A stretch of 64,000 nucleotides of DNA, from positions 4,591,414 to 4,655,413 of the forward strand of contig CP070695.1 of the NCBI GenBank assembly GCA_020353515.1, read 5' to 3'. Position 1 is the stretch's first letter, and every line of letters starts with the position of its first letter. Under the pieces are notes generated by a model. It saw only the letters and a list, made by a program, of their open reading frames with translations. It made no database searches and was not told where the DNA came from. Made by a program: the position numbers and the translations under genes. Shown here piece by piece: positions 51,628 through 58,957 of the stretch. The DNA is from Candidatus Heimdallarchaeota archaeon. GTDB taxonomy: Archaea > Asgardarchaeota > Heimdallarchaeia > Hodarchaeales > Hodarchaeaceae.

Positions 51628-54093
51628 TTAATGGACAAGAAAGGTAGCAACTTTCGATTGTTTAATCTTTTTAATGTCTTCTGGAGATCCTGTTGCGATT
51701 ACTTCTCCTCCCTCAGGACCCCCTTGAGGACCCAATTCTATTAAATAATCTACATAAGACAATACGTCCACATCATGCTCAATTATCAATACAGTATTCC
51801 CTTGGTTAACTAATTTATCTAAGAGAGTAATCGTTTTCAGGATATCATTGTAATGAAGTCCAGTGGTAGGCTCGTCTAAAACATAGAGTGTTTTCTTCTT
51901 CCTCGCCCTTCCCAGTTCCTTAGCCAATTTAATCCTTTGAGCTTCTCCACCACTTAATGTTGTTGCAGGTTGCCCTAGCGTTATATAGCCCATCCCGATA
52001 TCGTCAAGGATGTTCAGATGGTTTATAATTTTCTCTTCATTCTTGAAGATTTCAAGGGATTCAGATACAGTTAAGTTGAGTATTTCATGGATATTCCGTT
52101 CTTTGTATTTTACTTCTAGAATTTCCAACAAATAGCCTGTTCCATCGCATTCTTCACACGGTAAATCGATTTTCGTGAAGAATGAAATCTGTAAATCAAT
52201 AAATCCACCCCCTTTACAATGAGGACACCGTCCTTTATCACTATTAAAGGAAAAATGTCCAGGACTATATTTTCGTGTTCTAGCTACCCGCTGTTTGGCA
52301 AACAACTTTCTGATATCGTCCCAAATTCCAATGTAACTAACAGGATTTGATGTTTTGGTTCTACCAATAGGGGACTGAGAGACTACAATGCAATCTGAAA
52401 CCTCTTCCCAGCCTGAAAGCTTTCCTTTAATTTCATCGATCTGGATGTATCCCTCCTCTTCCCCATTTTTCTTATTGAAATGTTCTTGTAACAAAGGTAC
52501 GAGCGTTTCACTGATTAAAGAACTCTTTCCACTTCCAGAAACACCAGCAACTCCAACCATTATTCCTAAGGGTATTTTTATTTCTATATTTTTCAAATTG
52601 TTTGTAGTTACATCCTTCAGTACAAGGAATCCTGCTGATTTTAATATCTTTCTCTTTTCTGTGGGTTTTTTTCGGGGAAGTTGAAGTTCTCCACTCATGA
52701 ACTTTCCAGTATAAGACTTTTTATTTTTCTTGATTTCCTCTAGCGATCCTTGAAAGATGATCTCCCCACCATTTATTCCCGCACCAGGCCCCAGATCAAT
52801 TATTTGATCCGCTTTTGAAATAATATTTCTATCATGTTCCACAATGATCACGGAATTTCCAAGTTCTTTTATTTCTGATAATATGGTCATTAGACTGTTC
52901 TTTTCAAGCTCATGCATCCCCATACTGGGTTCATCAAGAATGAAAATCAAGGAGTCCAATCCAGCATCCAAATGGGACATTAAACTCAGTCTTTGAAGCT
53001 CTCCACCTGATAAAGTTGTCATACTCCTATTCAAACTGAGATAGGAAAGTCCAACAAGCTTTGATTTCTCGAGACGCTTAATTATTTCATTTTTAAGCGC
53101 TTTTCCATGACTAGTTTTCACATGAGAATCCAAATCTTTCAAGAACTTGATTAATTCAGCGATGGTCATGGTTCCCAATTCTCCGATGTGTTTCTCATTA
53201 ATTAATGCCGTTCTTGCCTGCTCATTGACCTTATACCCATGACAACTGGGACAAGTTACTTTCGTCATAAAATTCTTTTCAATCTTATTCCTTCTATAAG
53301 CACTTGTGGTTTTGGCCATCGCTCTTTCAAGATGGGGGATGATTCCTTCAAATTTTGTTTCTATCAGGCCCTCAAATCTTCGAGATTTCCACTTGAATTG
53401 CATCTTCTTGTCTGTTCCATACAAAAAAATATCCTGAATCTTTTGGGGGAGTCGGTTGTATGGGGTATTGATATCAAATTCCATTACGTCAGCTAAACCT
53501 ATTGTAAAATTCTTCATGTCTCCAAAAGCAGCTGATCCACTTGCACAGATTTCTAGGAGATTTTTTGTAGGATCGGGTATCAACTTTTCCTCACGAAATT
53601 CTGCGATATAACCTCTTCCTTTACATTCTAAGCACATTCCAGAAGGTTCGTTATAACTGAAGTGCTTGATCTCAAGATTTATTGCCTTCATTCCACAAGT
53701 TGGGCATGATAGATCAATATCAACTGGTATTTGACAAATCTGACATGTTTTTATACTTTCTAAGGCAAATAGATGACGTAATAAAGTGTAGATTGTGGTT
53801 TTTGTTCCAACAGTGGATCGAGGACTAACAATACGGGCAGTTCGTTGTTCTACTGCCACGGTCGGAGACAACCCACTTAATAAATCGAATGGTTTCTCTT
53901 TCTCAACTTTGGGAGGTAGTCCTATCGATTGGAGATATCGTCTCATTCCTTCTTCAAACAGAATGTCGAAAGCGAGTGAGCTTTTCCCGGAGCCTGAAAC
54001 TCCAGTAATCGCAATGATTTGGCTTTTCGGAATATTAACATTTATGTTTTTCAAATTATGAATTCTTGCCCCAACTACTTTAATCTGATTCAT
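51628..54093 (-). CDS. UvrA-like ABC ATPase lacking the UvrB-binding domain (UvrA2/DrrC-type)
   Basis: An 821-aa dimeric ABC ATPase with two nucleotide-binding modules: GVSGSGKSS (residues about 32-40) and a second GVSGSGKSS near residue 523, each with signatures LSGGELQRL and LSGGEAQRI and Walker B LIFILDEPSMG and TLYVLDEPTTG. Zinc-binding CPSCHG and CPHCKGGG/CEECDGTG are present. Between the first CxxC (CQICQ) and CPTCGM, where canonical UvrA holds a roughly 120-residue UvrB-binding domain, only a few residues remain, as in UvrA2 of Deinococcus and in drug-resistance forms such as DrrC. It is flanked by two BtrH-like genes. Likely role: protection from a DNA-binding metabolite; repair with UvrB/UvrC is unlikely. 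Confidence 0.88.
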   Translation of the reverse strand: MNQIKVVGARIHNLKNINVNIPKSQIIAITGVSGSGKSSLAFDILFEEGMRRYLQSIGLPPKVEKEKPFDLLSGLSPTVAVEQRTARIVSPRSTVGTKTTIYTLLRHLFALESIKTCQICQIPVDIDLSCPTCGMKAINLEIKHFSYNEPSGMCLECKGRGYIAEFREEKLIPDPTKNLLEICASGSAAFGDMKNFTIGLADVMEFDINTPYNRLPQKIQDIFLYGTDKKMQFKWKSRRFEGLIETKFEGIIPHLERAMAKTTSAYRRNKIEKNFMTKVTCPSCHGYKVNEQARTALINEKHIGELGTMTIAELIKFLKDLDSHVKTSHGKALKNEIIKRLEKSKLVGLSYLSLNRSMTTLSGGELQRLSLMSHLDAGLDSLIFILDEPSMGMHELEKNSLMTILSEIKELGNSVIIVEHDRNIISKADQIIDLGPGAGINGGEIIFQGSLEEIKKNKKSYTGKFMSGELQLPRKKPTEKRKILKSAGFLVLKDVTTNNLKNIEIKIPLGIMVGVAGVSGSGKSSLISETLVPLLQEHFNKKNGEEEGYIQIDEIKGKLSGWEEVSDCIVVSQSPIGRTKTSNPVSYIGIWDDIRKLFAKQRVARTRKYSPGHFSFNSDKGRCPHCKGGGFIDLQISFFTKIDLPCEECDGTGYLLEILEVKYKERNIHEILNLTVSESLEIFKNEEKIINHLNILDDIGMGYITLGQPATTLSGGEAQRIKLAKELGRARKKKTLYVLDEPTTGLHYNDILKTITLLDKLVNQGNTVLIIEHDVDVLSYVDYLIELGPQGGPEGGEVIATGSPEDIKKIKQSKVATFLVH

Positions 54094-54105
54094 TTTTTCA
54101 CTCTC

Positions 54106-55248
54106 TCATAGTTTTATTTGCAATAATTTCCTAAATCCACTTTCTTCTAGGTTAATGATATCTTCAACGAGTTTGGCTAATCCTGTTAAATCTAGGAGTT
54201 GTAAACATTCTTCCTCGTCTTGATCCAAAACCTTCTTGATATTACTCGAAAATTCAGTCCACAACGCAGCTGATTTCGCAATTTTCTCCATTGCATCCTT
54301 CAAATAGAAGAGTTCCTCCTCCTTCCAAGCATGTATTCCCTCTCTAATGTCATGATGATTCAAAAGTTCTTTCAAATAGTTTGAATAAAGATTTCGAAAG
54401 ATAGCTCCTCCTGTTCCCATTTCCTCGATTAATCCATATACCATTTCAAGTGTAAATGCTGCCTTTGATATAGTTTCATTGGAATAAGGTGTTTTCATTG
54501 TTCCTTTCAAAATATTTGGCCAAGTTGGTATTGATTCCATAAATGATTTTAATGCAGGAATCCCATGATAGTTTGTTGATGGAGCTACGACTTGTCGGGC
54601 AACCTGTTGAAGGGGCAACTTTATTGCTCTAGCAAAGGGAGATTTTTTCCCATCTGATCTTTTAAAGATACGAACATGTTTATTATGGGGATGCAAGAGT
54701 CGCTCTCCAAATTTTGAACTGCGTGCTTTCTTGAGGTCTTCGATTGGAACCTCTTGAACATCATCAAATTCTGTATCATAGATAAAGGCTACATCTTTTA
54801 CTTCATCATATCCAGTTAGTGTAACATAATGGCCTCCAAAGTGCATTTCTTCGGGCCAATCAAAATATGATAAGAAACCCATATCAACCTGCAATCCTAA
54901 GGGAATATTTTGCGTGATCCATTTTTTAGAAACTTCCCAAGCAATATTAGCAGAAGTAAACGTTTCTATACTAATATTCAATCCCAATATACGGCACACC
55001 ATACTCTCATCAGTGACTGTTCCTTGTTTCCCTCCAATGAATAACGGAAATTCCCTACCAAACAAATCTTCTGTTTGATCACTCTGTGAATTATTGAAAA
55101 AAGTAAATCCAAATGTGCAATCTAGACCAAACACCATATTCTCAGTAATTTCAACTCCTTCATGTACAATTAGGTTTCTTAATGTTGTAGATTCACAATG
55201 GCTCCCCTTATTATGGGAAAAATTTTCAATAGTATGACTTGTATTCAT
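54106..55248 (-). CDS. BtrH-like acyltransferase/peptidase-fold protein 2
   Basis: A 380-aa paralogue of the 50564-51610 protein. Catalytic-type Cys18 in KGSHCESTTLRNL, His in MHFGGHYVTLTGYD near residue 140 and Asp in AFIYDTEFDD. The N-terminal domain has an insert relative to its partner (QSDQTEDLFGREFPLFIGG). The C-terminal region is helical (KAAFTLEMVYGLIEEMGTGG) and shares MGTGG-type sequence with the partner's YGTGG, confirming common architecture. The gene starts 3 bp after the PadR stop and ends 12 bp before the UvrA-like gene. Two BtrH copies may form a heterodimer or act on successive substrates. Confidence 0.75.
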   Translation of the reverse strand: MNTSHTIENFSHNKGSHCESTTLRNLIVHEGVEITENMVFGLDCTFGFTFFNNSQSDQTEDLFGREFPLFIGGKQGTVTDESMVCRILGLNISIETFTSANIAWEVSKKWITQNIPLGLQVDMGFLSYFDWPEEMHFGGHYVTLTGYDEVKDVAFIYDTEFDDVQEVPIEDLKKARSSKFGERLLHPHNKHVRIFKRSDGKKSPFARAIKLPLQQVARQVVAPSTNYHGIPALKSFMESIPTWPNILKGTMKTPYSNETISKAAFTLEMVYGLIEEMGTGGAIFRNLYSNYLKELLNHHDIREGIHAWKEEELFYLKDAMEKIAKSAALWTEFSSNIKKVLDQDEEECLQLLDLTGLAKLVEDIINLEESGFRKLLQIKL

Positions 55249-55251
55249 TTT

Positions 55252-55932
55252 TCATACCTCTCGAAATTTAAACTCTCCTTCATCTTCTCTAATGGATTGA
55301 ATAAACTCCTCTACCCATTGTCTTTGAGCTTTGACTATATAGTATGGCCTTTCAAATAAGGCTTTGACAACAAATTTATGTCTAGAACTTTGAAACTCTT
55401 TTGCAGTCGCACCTCCTACTATAATCTGGTTAGGGGCAGATTTTACAATTTCCTCCACATTCTCCATTTTTTCAAGTTGTAGCTCAAACCAGTAAATACC
55501 GTTGTCAAGTTCTCCCTTATATTCCTCCAAAGCAGAAAGGGCATCAGATTTAGGCAAAAGAGAAATTCCCGCTAATCCTAAATCGAATAAGGATTTTGTT
55601 CTTGGAGGACTACGCAGACAAAACTGGATTTGCTCGCAAATTTTCTGTTCCCCGATTTCAGTGATTGTGTAGATTTTTTTAGAGAGCTGTTCATCCCGTT
55701 TTTTCTCTCCTTGAATGTACTTTTTATTTTCTAATATACCTAAACTCTTATAGATTGTTGACAGTTTCATATCAACCCATTCTTCGAACCCCCTCTCATC
55801 AAGTATTTTCTTGATATGCCAAGCATGTGCTGGTCCTTCTGATAAGATTAATAACAATGCTATTTGGGTTGCTGGGATAAATTTCACTTTATTAGATTGA
55901 GTTTGGTTCTTTCTTGATTTTTGACTCTGCAT
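55252..55932 (-). CDS. PadR-family transcriptional regulator
   Basis: A 226-aa regulator. Residues about 20-95 form a PadR winged helix (ATQIALLLILSEGPAHAWHI; TIYKSLGILENKKYIQGE, then KKIYTITEIGEQKI). The remaining residues form a larger helical domain than is typical for short PadR proteins. First gene of a co-directional cluster (PadR, BtrH-like, UvrA-like, BtrH-like, SagB-like), with 3 bp to the next gene. The promoter just upstream contains a 14-bp perfect palindrome and a related copy, so it probably represses its own operon and is released by a ligand, as PadR proteins usually are. Confidence 0.85.
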   Translation of the reverse strand: MQSQKSRKNQTQSNKVKFIPATQIALLLILSEGPAHAWHIKKILDERGFEEWVDMKLSTIYKSLGILENKKYIQGEKKRDEQLSKKIYTITEIGEQKICEQIQFCLRSPPRTKSLFDLGLAGISLLPKSDALSALEEYKGELDNGIYWFELQLEKMENVEEIVKSAPNQIIVGGATAKEFQSSRHKFVVKALFERPYYIVKAQRQWVEEFIQSIREDEGEFKFREV

Positions 55933-55955
55933 TTATTATCGCCACTTAAAGAATA

Positions 55956-55984
55956 TTCTACTAATGTAACTTCTACTAGTAGAA
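55956..55984. promoter_or_regulatory. Tandem PadR operator sites
   Basis: A perfect 14-bp palindrome TTCTACTAGTAGAA at 55971-55984, and an imperfect copy at 55956-55969 matching 11 of 14 positions, with a 15-bp repeat period. They lie immediately downstream of the TATA-like box of the PadR gene, covering the expected transcription start, which is the position for repression. The repressor encoded by the first gene of the operon is the likely ligand. Confidence 0.65.
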
Positions 55985-55991
55985 TATATAA
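55984..55991 (-). promoter_or_regulatory. TATA box of the PadR operon
   Basis: Minus-strand TTATATAT, 52 to 59 bases before the ATG at 55932. Transcription would start about 25 bases downstream, near 55962, within the operator sites, and leave a leader of roughly 30 bases. Confidence 0.5.
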
Positions 55992-56089
55992 CAATGTCTA
56001 AATGGGTAATTCTATGATATCCGGATGATTTCTCTAGGCCTATTATTAAAAAATTAGATATCTAAACTTATAAGGATTGGATAAGAATA

Positions 56090-56368
56090 ATGAATTTTCC
56101 GAATACACCGTGTTATTATTATAAGAGTAAGATTGCAGTCACAAAATGTGAACGATACAATCATCCTATCTGTTTAGAAGACAAACGAATATATAAAAGA
56201 ACAAGATGTTATAAAAATGGAGTGAGTAATGGAAGAGTATCCTATTCATATGATTATGTGTACTATGATTGTATTCCGTGTAATGCAATTGATACCACAC
56301 ATAAGAAGCAGAGCTTTGAAAGAAGTTTGTCTCCAAATGATGAACTCAGAGGTGACCCTAGTGAATAA
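56090..56368 (+). CDS. Degenerate B-box-like zinc protein
   Basis: A 92-aa protein with the start of a B-box-like zinc-binding pattern: CYYYKSKIAVTKCERYNHPIC then LEDKR. In related small Asgard proteins the second pair reads CxxC; here CERY has Tyr in place of the expected Cys, and the position that usually carries His is absent, so zinc binding is doubtful. A further Cys pair (DCIPCNA) follows. A TATA-like box lies about 20 bases before ATG 56090. The stop overlaps the methyltransferase gene by 8 bases. The gene may be decaying or frameshifted in its second half. Confidence 0.45.
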   Translation: MNFPNTPCYYYKSKIAVTKCERYNHPICLEDKRIYKRTRCYKNGVSNGRVSYSYDYVYYDCIPCNAIDTTHKKQSFERSLSPNDELRGDPSE

Positions 56369-57176
56369 TTTTCAAAATCGTGATAGTTGGAACACTATTT
56401 CAAGATCGTATCAAGGTGAGAAACGAATTTCCCTACAAGACGTTCATTACGGTCCTGTTGCTCCTGGCGAAAGGAAATTAAATTTCCTCGGTGATGTTAA
56501 GGGTAAAAGAATCTTAGAACTCGGTTGCGGGGGTGGCCAAAACTCAATTGTGCTAACCAAATGGGGTGCAGAAGTTATTGGGTTAGATATCTCAGATATT
56601 CAGCTAGAACATGCGAATACCCTCGCAAAAGAGGAAGGCGTAAGAGTCCAATTTGTACAGGGGAGGATGGAAGACTTAGAAAGATTTAAAAATAATACAT
56701 TCGATATTGTAATTTCTTCCCATGCTATTGGGTATGCAGACGATTTAAAGGCAGTGTATAAGGAAACTGCCCGTGTTCTAAAACCTGAAGGATTCTTAGT
56801 GTTTTGTTTCGAGCATCCTATTTACTTAACTATTGGATCAGCACTAGAAGAATGGGATTTTAAAAAGGTTAAAAACTACTTTGATAGAAACCGAGAAGAA
56901 TGGGATTGGTCCTGTTTTGACGGAACTATAGCAACGTTCAATCAAGGAAATTGGTCGATTAAGGAAATTATCAATGATTGCATTGAAGTAGGATTGCATA
57001 TAATTCGAATAGAGGAACCTCAAGCACATGATATCGCTAATATGGATAAGAAAGCCAGGTCAGCTGTTCCTTACATCTCAGCAGTGGATGAAACACATGA
57101 TAACTACTTTAACAAATTTGTACAGGTAATTAGAATCATCCCGTTTTCATTAATACTCAAAGCTAAAAAGTCATGA
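56361..57176 (+). CDS. Class I SAM-dependent methyltransferase
   Basis: A 271-aa methyltransferase. Seen: RILELGCGGGQNSIVLTKWG (SAM-binding motif I), VIGLDISDIQLEHA with the acidic motif-II residue, FVQGRMEDL and FDIVISSHAIGYADDL (motifs II/III), and RVLKPEGFLVFCFEHP. The N-terminus (WNTISRSYQGEKRI) and C-terminus are helical. A longer in-frame start exists at 56229, but GAGGTGA at 56349-56355 precedes GTG 56361 by five bases and decides the start. It is probably transcribed with the preceding small zinc protein gene. Substrate is unknown. Confidence 0.85.
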   Translation: MNNFQNRDSWNTISRSYQGEKRISLQDVHYGPVAPGERKLNFLGDVKGKRILELGCGGGQNSIVLTKWGAEVIGLDISDIQLEHANTLAKEEGVRVQFVQGRMEDLERFKNNTFDIVISSHAIGYADDLKAVYKETARVLKPEGFLVFCFEHPIYLTIGSALEEWDFKKVKNYFDRNREEWDWSCFDGTIATFNQGNWSIKEIINDCIEVGLHIIRIEEPQAHDIANMDKKARSAVPYISAVDETHDNYFNKFVQVIRIIPFSLILKAKKS

Positions 57177-57289
57177 TATACGACTTTTTCTCACCATCCT
57201 ATCTTTAAATAACCCCTAGCACAAATGCAAAAATAGAAAGGTAAATTCCACTAAACAAAAAAAAAGTTGATGAGGTTGATCGCATCCTA

Positions 57290-57588
57290 ATGAGATTAGA
57301 AGCAGGTACCTCAGTCGAGGCAATTTTTGATGACACTAGTATTCCTTTAGAATCAATTAAGAAAGTAAAATATTATTACAAAGCGTCAAATTATGCAAGA
57401 AGAGTGCCTTTGATCCCAGAGTTGTAAACAAATTGAAAAAAACTCATAAATGTTGTAAATGCGAGGCAGAGTTCTACGCGAGCTATAAGGGATTATATTA
57501 TTGTCCGATTCATCTAGAAGAAGCGCTAGCTAAAGAGAAGAAAGCCACTAAAGAAAAGATTGAAAGCCTAACTCTGAAAAATCATTAG
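57290..57588 (+). pseudogene. Small HTH plus zinc-finger gene split by a frameshift
   Basis: Two adjoining short frames read as one protein. 57290-57427 encodes 45 residues (MRLEAGTSVEAIFDDTSI... ending RRVPLIPEL), a helix-turn-helix-like half. 57433-57588 (TTG start) encodes 51 residues with a zinc-finger pattern CCKCEAEF and YYCPIHLEEA. The second frame is open upstream and would continue as VVNKLKKTHKCCKC right after the end of the first half, so a single shift near 57405-57420 would join them. An A9 run at 57257-57265 precedes the first half. Either a decayed gene or a sequencing error. Confidence 0.5.
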
Positions 57589-57703
57589 CACTAGAAATTT
57601 TATATTGAACGCAGTTTAGATTAAAAAGAAAGTTTCTTAAGAAATCAGAAAAAATTCTTAATATAGCTGATGGTAATTTTATTACAATACGGAGATAACT
57701 TTA

Positions 57704-58261
57704 ATGTCCACCGATGAAATTCTATTTGAAATGCCTCATTTTTCGCAATATAAGATCGTTGTAGCTGGTGATGCGCTAGTTGGAAAGACTCAATTAGTAT
57801 CTGTATTTACTGGAAGAGATTTTGAGCACAAACCGACCGCAGGAGCTGATATTTCGTTTCTTAAATTACGGGGTAAAGGAGATAAAGGTGACCAAACAAC
57901 AACTGCTATTTTTTGGGATCTATCAGGACAACCTGCTTTTGATAAAGTACGCCCCCTCTTCTATGAGGGAGCCCATGCAGTAATCTATACTTTTGATGTA
58001 ACTAGGGAGTCTACGGTTTTATCACTTCCAAGCTGGGTGAAAGAAGTGAAAAAAAATCTACCTAATAGTCCCGCTATCTTAATTGGGAATAAAATTGATC
58101 TGAAAAAAGAACGACAAGTTAGTGATGATATAGGCCAGAAATTTGCTGATCGAATGAACGCAGCATACTTTCCGACATCTGCTACCAAGAATCAAGGCGT
58201 TGGGACAGCTTTTGCATCTGCGATTCGACGCGCTGTGTATTTCAGGGATGCAGAGGGATAA
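57704..58261 (+). CDS. Rab-like small GTPase
   Basis: A 185-aa GTPase with motifs GDALVGKTQ (residues about 22-30), PTAGADISF with the switch-I threonine position, DLSGQ (switch II with Gln), IGNKIDL and PTSATKNQG. An N-terminal extension of about 14 residues precedes the first strand and a Gly/Lys-rich insert (LRGKGDKGDQTTT) sits between the first strands, which is unusual. G5 is SAT rather than SAK. No C-terminal cysteine. It stands alone and converges on the unknown gene at 58283-58951 with 21 bp between stops. Confidence 0.88.
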   Translation: MSTDEILFEMPHFSQYKIVVAGDALVGKTQLVSVFTGRDFEHKPTAGADISFLKLRGKGDKGDQTTTAIFWDLSGQPAFDKVRPLFYEGAHAVIYTFDVTRESTVLSLPSWVKEVKKNLPNSPAILIGNKIDLKKERQVSDDIGQKFADRMNAAYFPTSATKNQGVGTAFASAIRRAVYFRDAEG

Positions 58262-58282
58262 ACAGCTCCTTTCTTGAAATTA

Positions 58283-58951
58283 CTAATCAAAACCCTTTAA
58301 TAACTCCGAAACGCGTTTTTGAACATTTTCAAGTCGATTTGAGCTCAGAAGATCGATATACTGAATTATTCCATGATTATTTGAGAAAGAAATCTTCCAA
58401 TTAGAAGGATATGGATCGCTAATGATTCCTTTTTTGGCTAGATCACGAGTGAATGTGCCAACCTTCCTGATTAAGGAAGGATAAGCCTGAATGGCTTCTC
58501 CTGCTGCCTCTGTTGTCATTAATACAGGAAAAAATCGAGAAAAAGTTTCAATCTTAGCCAGTCCAACTACATTTGGTAGCTTTACTTGGATTTCTTTGTC
58601 ATTCAATTGAAATTGCATATTCTGGAACTCATAGACATAGTCCTGCCAAGTCAAATAGTGGATTATCAATGCCAATAATTCACGACTATAATAGGGTTTT
58701 ATGATAATAGACCCAATTTTGTCAAAAGGAAAGCTCCAACCAAATAGACAACTACTCCCTCCAGGATACAGAGTTGTTCCTTTCATTTGAACGCCTAGTT
58801 TTTGTGATATTCGGTTTATAGCTTCACAGCTCAAACTATTCCCTTTGGAAAAGCCAACAATACTTTCAACTAAGTCGAGGCTTTTTTGCAATGCACAAGA
58901 GGAAATCTGGTTTTTGTACTCAGGAAATAAAAAAAATGGAATGCGAGACAT
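58283..58951 (-). CDS. Unknown protein in the topoisomerase VI A operon
   Basis: A 222-aa soluble protein of unknown function. The C-terminal part reads FTRDLAKKGIISDPYPSNWK, and then IIQYIDLLSSNRLENV, loosely like the catalytic-loop and metal-binding regions of kinase-like folds, but the match is weak and the order incomplete. The gene starts 6 bp after the stop of the topoisomerase VI A gene, so it is the third gene of a probable operon with the HhH-repeat protein. No zinc or membrane motif is visible. Confidence 0.5.
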   Translation of the reverse strand: MSRIPFFLFPEYKNQISSCALQKSLDLVESIVGFSKGNSLSCEAINRISQKLGVQMKGTTLYPGGSSCLFGWSFPFDKIGSIIIKPYYSRELLALIIHYLTWQDYVYEFQNMQFQLNDKEIQVKLPNVVGLAKIETFSRFFPVLMTTEAAGEAIQAYPSLIRKVGTFTRDLAKKGIISDPYPSNWKISFSNNHGIIQYIDLLSSNRLENVQKRVSELLKGFD

Positions 58952-58957
58952 AGGTTA

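Noticed and set aside
56229..56360. Longer N-terminus for the methyltransferase
   Set aside because: Overlaps the small zinc-protein gene; a strong GAGGTGA site before GTG 56361 marks the real start.
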